Below, one piece after another: positions 1-7,743 of a DNA stretch of 64,000 bases; positions within the stretch are counted from its first letter, which is position 1, and the number at the start of each line of letters is the position of its first letter. Source of the stretch: Halorhabdus sp. CBA1104 (lineage in GTDB: Archaea; Halobacteriota; Halobacteria; Halobacteriales; Haloarculaceae); assembly GCF_009690625.1 (NCBI RefSeq), contig NZ_CP033878.1, positions 992,001 through 1,056,000 of the forward strand, in the 5' to 3' direction. The position numbers and the translations under genes are program-made. Below the pieces are notes generated by a model that saw only the letters and a program-made list of their open reading frames with translations, was not told where the DNA came from and made no database searches.

Positions 1-582
1 CGGCGGCGGCAGAAGGACGCGATCGCCGAACCGCTCGTTCTCGGGCCAGTTTGCCGGCGTCGCGACACCCTCGTCGTCACTCTTCTTCAGCGCGTCCAGC
101 GAGCGCAGGATCTCGTCGATGTTGCGGCCGATCTCCTCGGGGTAGTACAGCACCTGCCGGACGACGCCCTCGGGATCGACGATGAACACGGCCCGGACAG
201 TACTCGTGCCCGCACCGGACTGGATCATCCCGAGTTGCTCGCCGACCCGGCCGCTCTCGTCGGCGATGATGGGAAAGCCGATCTCGACACCGATCTCTTC
301 CTCGATCCAGTCGACCCACTTGAGGTGAGAGTGGACCCGGTCGACCGAGAGCCCGATCAGGTTGGCGTTACGCTGCTCGAACTCCTCGCGTCGGTCCTCG
401 AAGGCGACGAACTCGGTCGTACAGACCGGCGTGAAGTCGCCCGGATGGCTGAACAGCACGACCCACTCGCTCGCGTAATCGTCGGGCAGGGAGATCTCGC
501 CGTGAGTCGTCTCGACGGCAAGGTCGGGGAATTCATCGCCGATCAGCGGGATACCGCTCGCGTCGTCTGTCTCGGATTCCAT
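1..582 (-). CDS. Peroxiredoxin (1-Cys/6-Cys Prx-like), 3' end outside window
   Basis: Reads as a thiol peroxidase that reduces peroxides in the cytoplasm. The N-terminal half carries the AhpC/TSA signature [12 protein letters not shown] with the peroxidatic Cys, followed by [16 protein letters not shown], typical of the Prx6-like subgroup. The 194 codons seen reach the conserved [17 protein letters not shown] segment; the family is about 210-220 aa, so some 20 residues are missing past the edge. Where archaeal 6-Cys enzymes often have a Cys just before this tail, this protein has ATPANW, so a one-Cys mechanism is likely within what is visible. The start is the ATG at 580-582, just downstream of an AT-rich promoter-like stretch on the minus strand. 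Its physiological reductant is not visible, but the lipoyl/AhpD operon near 8-11 kb is a candidate partner. Confidence 0.9.
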   Translation of the reverse strand, partial: MESETDDASGIPLIGDEFPDLAVETTHGEISLPDDYASEWVVLFSHPGDFTPVCTTEFVAFEDRREEFEQRNANLIGLSVDRVHSHLKWVDWIEEEIGVEIGFPIIADESGRVGEQLGMIQSGAGTSTVRAVFIVDPEGVVRQVLYYPEEIGRNIDEILRSLDALKKSDDEGVATPANWPENERFGDRVLLPPP

Positions 583-692
583 TGCATTGTCTTGTACTAT
601 CTTTCCAATATTAAAAACTTCGATGTCGATATGGAAACTTCGATTTTCAAATTGGGAAAGTAAAGGTGATGTATGTAAACTCCGATACCGTA

Positions 693-1556
693 CTACCCCA
701 TCGCGAGAGCCTGCCATAGCACGAAAATCGCGCCGGCTCCGGCGAGGGTGCTCGCCACCGCGTACTGTCGAACGCGATGAATATTGCGCGAGCACTCGAT
801 GGTTCCATGCCCGCTGGAATCGGCGTGAGAGCCGACGTGTGAACACTCCGGCAGCATGTCGATCGCCACGTGTGCGAACACGCCCGTCGAGACGCCGTAA
901 AAGACCGCCTGGACAGTCGCCGAGAGGTCCGGCGTCAGAATCGACAGCGGGATCGCCGCGAGCGCGACCGCCGCCGCCGGGACGATCATCACCGTCCGCG
1001 GGATACCGGACTGTCTGAGCGCCTCAGACCCCGTGAAGCCGGCCGGGAACTTGTGGGCGAGAATGCCAAAGCCAAACAGCGCCGAGAGGTCGGGCAGCGA
1101 CCCGTAGACGACCCCCATGATCGATCCGGCGGCGAGGGCATGCAGCGTGAGTTCGCTGACGGCGGCGTTCAGCGGGAGGTCGTAGTGGCTGACGAGGTGA
1201 CCGAGTTCGTGGCCGGCGTACCCCAGCAAGTACCCCAGCGCGATGGCGAACCCGCCGTACTCCGGGTGACGACCGATGGCTTTCGGCGCCAGCAGTGCCG
1301 CGGCGCTCGCGAGCATTGCGCCACTGGCGAGACCGTAGGCCCAGACCTGGCGGTTGGGTGTGCTGAAGTCAACGAAGAGACTGATCGTCACGCCCGCGGC
1401 CATCGCGAGGAAGCCGAAGACGACAACGACGACGAGTGTAGTGCGTTCGGTTACGATGCCGGCCGCCAGCACGCTGACGAAGAGGATCGCGGTGACAGCG
1501 CTGACTACCTTTGCGATGCGATCCCGTCGTGGTTCCTCGGTTTTGGTTGGTGTCAT
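693..1556 (-). CDS. ZIP-family-like metal permease
   Basis: Predicted polytopic membrane protein of 287 aa with about eight hydrophobic segments. The layout matches ZIP (zinc/iron permease) proteins: a GHELGH segment near residues 115-120, a TM4-like [10 protein letters not shown] segment and a TM5-like [15 protein letters not shown] segment, then [10 protein letters not shown]. In canonical ZIPs the TM4 and TM5 motifs carry Glu after the His (HxxxEG, HxxPEG); here both are Ala. A cluster of His, Cys and Ser lies near the C terminus ([14 protein letters not shown]). The ATG at 1554-1556 is preferred over an upstream in-frame start because the extra N terminus is basic and unlike the family. 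The gene is divergent from the feo cluster, so a role in divalent metal traffic fits, but substrate and direction are not shown. Confidence 0.75.
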   Translation of the reverse strand: MTPTKTEEPRRDRIAKVVSAVTAILFVSVLAAGIVTERTTLVVVVVFGFLAMAAGVTISLFVDFSTPNRQVWAYGLASGAMLASAAALLAPKAIGRHPEYGGFAIALGYLLGYAGHELGHLVSHYDLPLNAAVSELTLHALAAGSIMGVVYGSLPDLSALFGFGILAHKFPAGFTGSEALRQSGIPRTVMIVPAAAVALAAIPLSILTPDLSATVQAVFYGVSTGVFAHVAIDMLPECSHVGSHADSSGHGTIECSRNIHRVRQYAVASTLAGAGAIFVLWQALAMG

Positions 1557-1710
1557 GGTGTGTCCGTCTCGATCGCGACGTCTATTGATGGTTGGTTCGG
1601 CAAGCCAATAATAACTCACTACTTAATCTTAATAAGAATTGCTATCTACGACCTTCTCATTAGTAATTCGCCCTGGTTTCCGGCGGGAGCCCGCGTCCCA
1701 GGGGGGCCAG

Positions 1711-1724
1711 GCGTCGATCGACGC
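1711..1724. promoter_or_regulatory. Perfect 14-bp palindrome between ZIP-like gene and feo cluster
   Basis: The bases GCGTCGATCGACGC form a perfect palindrome in the intergenic space between the divergent metal permease and feoA. It may be an operator or a chance GC-rich palindrome. No matching copy was noticed elsewhere in the window. Confidence 0.35.
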
Positions 1725-1746
1725 GATGCCACGCCGACGAAAGCGC

Positions 1747-1779
1747 AATATTTACTTCTATCTCCCCGAAATTTTTCGG
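1747..1779 (+). promoter_or_regulatory. feo promoter region with TATA-like box and CCGAAA/TTTCGG inverted repeat
   Basis: An AATATTTA element at 1747-1754 resembles an archaeal TATA box. An inverted repeat with arms CCGAAA and TTTCGG separated by two bases occupies 1766-1779, about where transcription would start 24-28 bases after the TATA box. This would give a very short leader before the GTG at 1794. Confidence 0.5.
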
Positions 1780-1789
1780 CACGCCAAAA

Positions 1790-1803
1790 TTAGGTGAGAC
1801 TAA
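1790..1803. promoter_or_regulatory. DtxR/IdeR-like box overlapping the feoA start
   Basis: TTAG and CTAA arms flank six bases, giving TTAGGTGAGACTAA, which resembles binding sites of DtxR/SirR/Idr-type iron repressors. It overlaps the GTG at 1794. Iron-dependent repression of feo is the expected regulation; the site is inferred by resemblance only. Confidence 0.45.
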
Positions 1804-2366
1804 GTAACGAAAACTCGCTCCGATGGGACGGCCGCTCCGGGAGGAAGAACACGGGAGACGGACGAAATCGAGGCAGGCGACGCCAACAGCGCAAGCGCCT
1901 CGCTGACGTCGAGTGCGGCAAAGCGGGGACTGTCGAACAGATAAGCGATCGCTTCCGGGAATACCTTCGCTCGATGGGTATCCGGCCGGGCAAGGAGATC
2001 ACGGTCTGCTCGAAACAGCCCTTCGAGGGCCCAGTCGTCGTCTCGATCGGCCGATCGACCGTCTCGTTGAGTCGGTCCCAGGCACGAGAACTCGAGATCG
2101 TTCTCGAAGAATTACCGGCCAATCGACGGTACTGCTGGTCGGCCACCCAAACGTCGGGAAGAGCGCACTGTTCAACCGTCTGGCCGGGGCGAACATCACC
2201 GAGTCGAACTACCCGGGAACCACCGTCGATTATACCGAAAGTGAGTTGCGTCTCGACGGCGAGGCCGCCCGACTCGTCGACGTCCCGGGGACGTTCTCGC
2301 TCGACCCGAAAGACCGAGCCGAGGCTGTTGCAGTGGAGTTCCTCGATTCGAATCCCGAGGCCGTGA
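1794..2366 (+). CDS. feoA: FeoA-like domain protein, reading frame disturbed
   Basis: FeoA is a small SH3-like cytosolic partner of the ferrous iron transporter FeoB. The FeoA match runs from about base 1908 (ADVECGKAGTVEQI) through RSMGIRPGKEITV to ELEIVLEEL near 2114. Two things are odd. First, the part upstream of 1908 in this frame (GTG at 1794) is basic and unlike a haloarchaeal protein, whereas another frame over 1855-1905 encodes an acidic, Ser/Ala-rich stretch (ETDEIEAGDANSASASL) that looks like a genuine N terminus. Second, the frame has no stop after the FeoA domain and continues to 2366, out of frame and inside feoB. Either the gene carries two indels (mutation or assembly error) or FeoA and FeoB are joined by a -1 shift near 2111. 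The domain identity is clear; the gene boundaries are not. Confidence 0.6.
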   Translation: MRLSNENSLRWDGRSGRKNTGDGRNRGRRRQQRKRLADVECGKAGTVEQISDRFREYLRSMGIRPGKEITVCSKQPFEGPVVVSIGRSTVSLSRSQARELEIVLEELPANRRYCWSATQTSGRAHCSTVWPGRTSPSRTTREPPSIIPKVSCVSTARPPDSSTSRGRSRSTRKTEPRLLQWSSSIRIPRP

Positions 2367-3946
2367 CCGTCTGTGTCCTCGATGCCACCTGGATCGAACG
2401 CGGTCTCAATCTCGTCCTCGAGGTGCTCGAACGCGGTCATCCCGCCGTCGTCGCCCTGAACATGTGGGACGAGACACGCGAGAAGGGCGTCGACGTGGAC
2501 GTTGACGCGCTCTCCGCGCTGCTCGGCGTCCCAGTCGTCCCCACGGTCGCGACTGAGGGTGTCGGTACAGACGATCTCCGGACCGAGATCGCCAGTGCGC
2601 CGACGACCTCGACGGAGACGATCTGGGAGCGGCTCCCGACGGTCCCGGAGGCGGTCGACGACGAATCGGTGGCGGCCTCGACTCGGGACGAACTGGGAGC
2701 CGCGGCGCCGGACGAAGACATCCTCACACCGGGCGCGCGCTGGGATCTCGTCGACGCCATCGTCGAGGAGTGCGTGACCTACCACGACACCGAGCTGTCG
2801 CTTGCGGAGTTGCTCGGTCGCCTCGCCGTCGCACCCAAGACGGGGCTACCATTTGCCGTCGCCGTGCTCTATGGCATGTGGTCGTTTTTCGGTACCGTCA
2901 CCGGTTTCTTCACCGACGGCTACTTCGTGCCGCTGTTCGACGACGTCTGGCTGCCCTGGCTCCAGGACATCTTCCCGATGGAAGGAAGCTGGCTGTACTT
3001 CCTGATCGTCGGTGACCCTGCGGCAACCAACAGCTTCGAGGCCTTCGGCATCCTCACCAGTGGGTTGTTCGTCGCCGTCGGCGTCGTCTTGCCGGCAATC
3101 CTCGCGCTGTATCTGCTACTGGCGATCTTAGAGGATTCCGGGTACGTCGCCCGACTCGCTGTCCTGCTCGACACGGTCTTTCACCGGATCGGTCTCCACG
3201 GTTTCGCGATCGTCCCGATGGTCCTCTCCTTTGGCTGTAACGTGCCAGGCGTCGCGGCGACTCGGACCCTCGAGACCGACAAACAGCGATTCATGACGAT
3301 GACGCTCCTTTCGGTGTTCATACCGTGTGGTGCCCAACTGGGCGTGATGCTCTCGCTCATCCCGCAGTACACCGGCTACATCCTGCTGTACTTGCTGGCT
3401 GGCTTTTTCGTCTTCGGGGCGATTTTGAACCGCCTTGTGCCAGGTTCTTCGCCGGAAGTCGCCATCGACATCCCACCGATGCGACAGCCCCGCCTCGACA
3501 ACGTCGCGACGAAGCTCTGGCTGCGCCTGCGTGGGTTCGTGACGACGGCTATTCCCTTCGTGCTGTTCGGCGTCGCCGTCGTCAACGTCCTCTATCTCGG
3601 CGGAGCCATCGAATGGCTCGCAACCGCGCTCCAGCCGGTGCTTTCGGGCTGGTTCGGCGTGCCCGGCGAGACCGTACCCGCGTTGGTCGCCGGCTTCATG
3701 CGCAAGGACCTCGCAGTCGCACAGTTGAGTGCTGTCTCGATGACGCCTTTCCAGACGATCATGTCCGTGGTGATGGTGAGCATCTACTTCCCCTGCGTGG
3801 CGACGTTCGCGATGTTACTCAAGGAAGGCCGGGAGAGCGGTGGCGCACTGAAAGTACTCGGCGGCGCGCTCGCGACCCTCGTCGCCGCACTGTTCCTCTG
3901 GGGCGGGCTGCTTCGCCTGATCGGGATCGCACTGGGGGTAGCCTGA
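2111..3946 (+). CDS. feoB: Ferrous iron transport GTPase/permease FeoB
   Basis: FeoB imports Fe(II) across the membrane, gated by an N-terminal GTPase. Visible G motifs are GHPNVGKS (G1), DVPGTFSL (G3) and NMWDE (G4, NxxD). A helical linker follows, then the membrane part with two Gate-type halves, including LEDSGYVARLA and the FGCNVPGV segment with the conserved Cys, and the C-terminal FMRKDLAVA and YFPCVATF segments. The conserved protein begins at about 2111, but there is no ATG, GTG or TTG in this frame near it; the only in-frame upstream start is a GTG at 1913, which would translate the FeoA region out of frame. This suggests fusion by frameshift to feoA, a non-canonical start such as ATT at 2111, or a lost base. 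The stop at 3946 is two bases before the next gene, consistent with an operon. Confidence 0.9.
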   Translation: MTGQSTVLLVGHPNVGKSALFNRLAGANITESNYPGTTVDYTESELRLDGEAARLVDVPGTFSLDPKDRAEAVAVEFLDSNPEAVTVCVLDATWIERGLNLVLEVLERGHPAVVALNMWDETREKGVDVDVDALSALLGVPVVPTVATEGVGTDDLRTEIASAPTTSTETIWERLPTVPEAVDDESVAASTRDELGAAAPDEDILTPGARWDLVDAIVEECVTYHDTELSLAELLGRLAVAPKTGLPFAVAVLYGMWSFFGTVTGFFTDGYFVPLFDDVWLPWLQDIFPMEGSWLYFLIVGDPAATNSFEAFGILTSGLFVAVGVVLPAILALYLLLAILEDSGYVARLAVLLDTVFHRIGLHGFAIVPMVLSFGCNVPGVAATRTLETDKQRFMTMTLLSVFIPCGAQLGVMLSLIPQYTGYILLYLLAGFFVFGAILNRLVPGSSPEVAIDIPPMRQPRLDNVATKLWLRLRGFVTTAIPFVLFGVAVVNVLYLGGAIEWLATALQPVLSGWFGVPGETVPALVAGFMRKDLAVAQLSAVSMTPFQTIMSVVMVSIYFPCVATFAMLLKEGRESGGALKVLGGALATLVAALFLWGGLLRLIGIALGVA

Positions 3947-3948
3947 CC

Positions 3949-4398
3949 ATGCGCCGCGACGACGTCTACTTCGGCGCACTCGGCCTCGCCGTTGCCCTGT
4001 CTGGGGTCGTCGCCGTCCTTCGGGGCGTCGGCGTCAGTGTCACAGACCCGAACGCAATCGTTCCGCTCGTGACCGTCGCCGGGACCTTTCTGGTGTGGCG
4101 CGGGATCATCCTGCTGCTGGTCGGGTGGTTGTTCCTCTCAAATGTGACCGACGGCCTCGACGACCGAGAGAATCAGGCGACGGTCGTCATGGCAAGCCTG
4201 ATGCTCTGGATCGTCGCCGGGGCCGACCTGCTTTCTCGGGTCCTCGGGGCGATCCCTGGCGGCTCGGACGTCTGGCTCGCCGGGCCGGTCGAGGTCGTCG
4301 CCGCGCTCGGGCCACCGTACGGGCCAGCGCTGCTTTTCGCCCCGCTCGCGCTTGTCGCGCTGCGATACAGGCACTCGTCGGACGGTGACGACCAATGA
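3949..4398 (+). CDS. Small integral membrane protein of the feo operon
   Basis: A 149-aa protein with about four hydrophobic segments and short charged loops, ending in an acidic/His tail (RYRHSSDGDDQ). I do not recognise a named family. It starts two bases after the feoB stop and its own stop overlaps the start of the next gene (ATGA), so it is very likely co-transcribed and translationally coupled with feoB and the FeoC-like gene. A helper role in iron uptake is a reasonable guess from position only. Confidence 0.8.
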   Translation: MRRDDVYFGALGLAVALSGVVAVLRGVGVSVTDPNAIVPLVTVAGTFLVWRGIILLLVGWLFLSNVTDGLDDRENQATVVMASLMLWIVAGADLLSRVLGAIPGGSDVWLAGPVEVVAALGPPYGPALLFAPLALVALRYRHSSDGDDQ

Positions 4399-4682
4399 GG
4401 ACGTATCGTGCCGTCCTCGCTCGACTCGATGCGGGGGCCTCCCCCGAGCGAATCGCCGACGACCTCGACCGGCGCGAGGACGCCGTCCGGGCCATCCTCG
4501 AATCAATGCGCCGGGAAGGCCACGTCCGCCGGATCGACTGCAGCGAAACTGGCTGTTCGGCCTGCCCGATGGCGGATGCGTGCCCGACGCCGACGAGCCA
4601 GACGGCCCAGTACGTCGTCTCGGCCGACGGGCGAGCGCTACTTGGAGACGAACGCTCGAGCGAACAACTGACCGAGCGCTAG
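4395..4682 (+). CDS. FeoC-like winged-helix protein with cysteine cluster
   Basis: A 95-aa protein with an N-terminal helix-turn-helix (about residues 8-45, SPERIADDLDRREDAVRAIL) followed by the Cys pattern C-x4-C-x2-C-x5-C (CSETGCSACPMADAC). FeoC proteins have this architecture: a small winged helix plus Cys residues that can hold an iron-sulfur cluster, acting on FeoB or as a transcription factor. It is the last gene of the feoA-feoB-membrane protein-feoC order and overlaps the previous gene by four bases. Iron or redox sensing in the Feo system is inferred from fold and context. Confidence 0.75.
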   Translation: MRTYRAVLARLDAGASPERIADDLDRREDAVRAILESMRREGHVRRIDCSETGCSACPMADACPTPTSQTAQYVVSADGRALLGDERSSEQLTER

Positions 4683-4763
4683 GGATCGGTCCCACCACCG
4701 ATATTGTGCGAATTTAGAATACTATCGGAACGACTTTGCCTGCCGACTGACAAGCGGAGCCGT

Positions 4764-5138
4764 ATGACCGAGGGGGTCTCCACCGACAATGTCGAGTCGA
4801 CGATCGCCGACATAACGCACCCTGAGATCGACGCGACGCTTCTCGAACTGGGAATGATCGACGATGTTCGAACCGGGGGCGAGGAAGTCACGATCGACGT
4901 GGCGATTCCGATGGCCGGGATCCCCGACGCGATCAAACAACTTCTGGCCCGTCGTCTTGCCGACGCACTCGATTCGATGGACGTCGAACTCACCGTCCAG
5001 TTCGTCCTGATGGACGAGGAGACTCGCGAGAACTTCTTCGAGATGGAAGAAGACAACTGGAGCGGTCTCGACGGCGAGGACGGCCCGGACAAACCAGTCG
5101 GCGAGGCCGACGACAGCGGATCTGGCGCCCCGTTTTGA
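4764..5138 (+). CDS. MIP18/DUF59 family protein (iron-sulfur assembly related)
   Basis: A 124-aa protein with the DUF59/MIP18 core: ITHPEIDATLLELGMIDDV, then the beta-rich EEVTIDVAIPMAGIP and a helix, followed by an acidic tail. Family members (PaaD, SufT, MIP18) act in iron-sulfur cluster assembly or in metal delivery to oxygenase complexes. The usual Cys of some members is not present. ATG 4764 is chosen because the domain begins shortly after and an upstream in-frame extension looks non-coding. It follows the feo operon by about 80 bases and may use the iron that Feo brings in, though a separate promoter is possible. Confidence 0.8.
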   Translation: MTEGVSTDNVESTIADITHPEIDATLLELGMIDDVRTGGEEVTIDVAIPMAGIPDAIKQLLARRLADALDSMDVELTVQFVLMDEETRENFFEMEEDNWSGLDGEDGPDKPVGEADDSGSGAPF

Positions 5139-5621
5139 CCGACTTGGAATATATTTATCACGTTTTACTGACTACCAGGGACGCTCGTGCTGTGGGGTAT
5201 ATTGGACTGATAAAACAATATTGGTCCTGGTCAATCACCACTGATAGAACCGGATCCGCCAGGTGATGCCGGGGGCCAGACGCAGCACTCATCACGGACG
5301 ACATTCACCATCAACGCGACGACCCCACTTTCGACGAGGAAGGCGATCGCCAGGAGACTCGACGTGGACAGTCCGCCCATCGCTCGTTCGTTGGTTCTTG
5401 GCTGCCTTCCGTATGTCAACTCCGCCCTCAGAGATGCCGACATCCAATAACTAGACATGTGGGGAAAATAAAATACTATATGCGGATAATACGGGGCCTC
5501 TCAAGATAAAAGCGGTCTATAGGGTATATACACTCTATCTAAGCTCGAAACATTCATCATCTTTTCTATAGTATTGTAGAATTCCCAAACTATTATGTTG
5601 TGCAGTCACTCTCGAAATGGT
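5139..5621. other. AT-rich intergenic region; one doubtful small reading frame
   Basis: About 480 bases between the DUF59 gene and the flavin reductase. The right half (5455-5600) is strongly AT-rich with several TATA-like stretches and probably carries the promoter of the gene at 5622. On the minus strand, 5231-5380 can encode a peptide with one hydrophobic segment (SSLLAIAFLVESGVVALMV) and GC-biased third positions, but I found no family for it and do not treat it as an established gene. Confidence 0.4.
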
Positions 5622-7055
5622 ATGAGCACACACGTTGCCGTGATCGGTGCCTACGGGAGTGCCGGCGGTGCGGTCGCCAGACAGCTCGCCGACGAGCCCG
5701 ACGCCGAACTGACACTGATCGACGACGGCGATCCGGGCGGTGGACTGTGTATCCAGGCCGGGTGTATGCCTTCGAAGGAACTCCTATCGGCGGCCGAACA
5801 CCGCTTTGCCGCGCGCAACGACGACCGCCTCGATGGATCGCTGTCGGCGGTCGACCTCGAGGCCGTCATCGAACAGAAGGACGAACACACGTCCAACTGG
5901 GCGGCCCGGCGACGGAGCGCGATCGAGGGCCTCGCCGAGCGCGACGGCGTGGAGTTCGTCCACGAGACCGCACGCTTCGTCGACGACCGCGTCATCGAAA
6001 TCGGCGATCGGACGATCGAGCCCGACTACGTCGTGATCGCGACGGGCTCGACGCTCGACGTGCCACCGGTTCCGGGCATCGAGGACGTTACCGTCCGGAC
6101 GAGTGCCGATGTCTTCGACGCCACCGAGTTCGGTGACTCCGCGATCGTGCTCGGACTCGGGTACGTTGGCCTGGAACTCGCGCCGTACCTCAGCGAGGCC
6201 GCCGGGATGGACGTGACGGCACTCGAAATGCTGCCGGAACTCCTCTTGGAAGCCGACTCCGGATTCGGCGAGGATCTGGCCGCGTACTATCGTGAGGCTT
6301 TCGACATGGATGTCCGGACGAACGCCGAGTCGCGCCGGATCGAACCGACAGATGACGGCGGCGTTCGGGTGACCGTCGAGCAGGGTGGCGAGGCAGAGAC
6401 GATCGAAGCCGAGGAGTTGTACGCGTTCACCGGCCGCAAGCCGGCACTCGATGGACTCGGTCTCGAGAACACGGCACTGGAGCCGGGCGAGGAGTGGGTC
6501 GCCGACACGATGCAGGCCGAGGGCGACGATCGAGTCTTCGTCGTCGGCGACGCCAACGGTCGCGAACCTATCTTGCACGTCTCGAAGAAGCAGGCCGCGA
6601 CGGCCGCGTCCAACCTTCTGGCCGACCGCAACGAGGACACCCTCGAGAGCTACCAGCCCACCCACCACCACGTCATCTTCTCGGGACTCGGTCGGCTCCC
6701 GTTCGTCCGCGTGGGCCACTCCGTCGAGTCTGCCGAGGCCGCCGACCTGGAGCACGTCACCGTCGACGCCGAGGCCGCCGGGGACGGCGTGTTCAAGGCC
6801 AAAGACGCGCCCGAGGGACGGGCACGGCTCGTCGTCGGGACCGACGGCACCGTCTTGGGGTACCAGGGACTGCACTACCACGCCGACGTGATGGCAAAGA
6901 CGATGCAACTGGCCGTCGAGATGGAGCTGGACGTCCGGGAGATCCCCGACCGGGCCTATCACCCGACGACGCCCGAAATTCTCGACTCGCTGCTCGCCGA
7001 AGCAACTGCGGAACTCGACGCCGTGATCGAGGAACGGACGACCGCGAGTCGCTGA
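5622..7055 (+). CDS. Pyridine nucleotide-disulfide oxidoreductase (Lpd/MerA-like)
   Basis: A 477-aa class I flavin disulfide reductase, expected to move electrons from NAD(P)H through FAD to a redox-active disulfide. The N-terminal FAD motif is GAYGSAGGAVA, slightly unusual. The active-site disulfide is in GLCIQAGCMPSKE, and the NAD-binding segment is VLGLGYVGLELAPYL. A second dinucleotide landmark is VFVVGDAN. The C-terminal dimerisation domain has AYHPTTPEILDS with the catalytic His. ATG 5622 is preferred over 5595 because the first residues then begin the Rossmann strand. It lacks a lipoyl or heavy-metal domain. It is a paralogue of the Lpd at 8.8 kb; the substrate could be dihydrolipoyl protein, a low-molecular thiol (haloarchaea use gamma-glutamylcysteine) or a metal ion, and the sequence does not settle this. 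Confidence 0.88.
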   Translation: MSTHVAVIGAYGSAGGAVARQLADEPDAELTLIDDGDPGGGLCIQAGCMPSKELLSAAEHRFAARNDDRLDGSLSAVDLEAVIEQKDEHTSNWAARRRSAIEGLAERDGVEFVHETARFVDDRVIEIGDRTIEPDYVVIATGSTLDVPPVPGIEDVTVRTSADVFDATEFGDSAIVLGLGYVGLELAPYLSEAAGMDVTALEMLPELLLEADSGFGEDLAAYYREAFDMDVRTNAESRRIEPTDDGGVRVTVEQGGEAETIEAEELYAFTGRKPALDGLGLENTALEPGEEWVADTMQAEGDDRVFVVGDANGREPILHVSKKQAATAASNLLADRNEDTLESYQPTHHHVIFSGLGRLPFVRVGHSVESAEAADLEHVTVDAEAAGDGVFKAKDAPEGRARLVVGTDGTVLGYQGLHYHADVMAKTMQLAVEMELDVREIPDRAYHPTTPEILDSLLAEATAELDAVIEERTTASR

Positions 7056-7128
7056 CGAGCGGGCTCATCATGGCGAGAGCATAGCCCCCGATGCCAACCG
7101 TTAATATCTGAGGGACGTGCCTTTCAGT

Positions 7129-7548
7129 ATGCCTATCGTCAGCGTCTCGATGCCGGAAGAGCTGGTCGAATGCTTAGACCAGTTCGCCGAGGAGAACGGC
7201 TACAGCGGGCGCAGCGAGGTAATTCGCGACGCCAGCCGCGAGTTGCTCGACGAGTTCGACGACCAGTCCCTGGAAGGGCGGCAGTTGATGGCGACGGTCA
7301 CGGTCATGTTCGATTACCAGACCGGCAGCGTCGAGCGGGAGATGATGGAGATCCGCCACGAGTTCGACGGCGTCGTCGAATCGAACTTCCACACTCACGT
7401 CGGCGACAATTTCTGTCTCGAATTATTTGTCCTCGAAGGATCACTCGAAGCGATCTCGACGGTCGTCGGGACGATCCGGGCGACAAAAGGCGTCCAGACG
7501 GTCAGCTATTCGGTCGTCCCGATGGACGACGACCTGCTCGTCGAGTGA
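7129..7548 (+). CDS. nikR: NikR-type nickel-responsive ribbon-helix-helix regulator
   Basis: A 139-aa protein with an N-terminal ribbon-helix-helix ([20 protein letters not shown], then GRSEVIRDA) and a C-terminal ACT-like nickel-binding domain. All four high-affinity nickel ligands of Escherichia coli NikR have counterparts here: His77 in IRHEF, His88 and His90 in FHTH, and Cys96 in NFCLE, with the same spacing. It should therefore bind nickel and DNA as a tetramer. ATG 7129 is chosen over a GTG at 7117 because a TTAATA box lies about 25 bases upstream, giving a leaderless message. No nickel transporter gene is adjacent, so its targets lie elsewhere or include neighbouring metal genes. Confidence 0.85.
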   Translation: MPIVSVSMPEELVECLDQFAEENGYSGRSEVIRDASRELLDEFDDQSLEGRQLMATVTVMFDYQTGSVEREMMEIRHEFDGVVESNFHTHVGDNFCLELFVLEGSLEAISTVVGTIRATKGVQTVSYSVVPMDDDLLVE

Positions 7549-7743
7549 CGACGGCTGACTATCTCGCCGTCCGCACACGACGACCTGCCCGGCAAGGTAA
7601 CACTCCCTTCGCCAACCGCAGCAGAGACCGTCGACGGTCGTGGGATGGACGCCAACAATTGTCTGCCGGTCATCAAACGCAGATATCTCGATAATAGCAG
7701 TGTACACGATCCGAAACTCTCCGCCTCGAACGAGTAGATTTCT

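Noticed and set aside
1790-2785. Long minus-strand reading frame opposite feoA/feoB
   Set aside because: It is antisense to the FeoB GTPase domain, has no recognisable domain and follows from the codon bias of feoB.
5231-5458. 75-codon minus-strand frame with one hydrophobic stretch
   Set aside because: Third positions are GC-rich, but no homologue is recognised and the start region is poor; too weak to call a gene.
5784-6962. 392-codon minus-strand frame opposite the flavin reductase
   Set aside because: It mirrors a clearly coding plus-strand gene with FAD and disulfide motifs; the antisense protein has no family resemblance.
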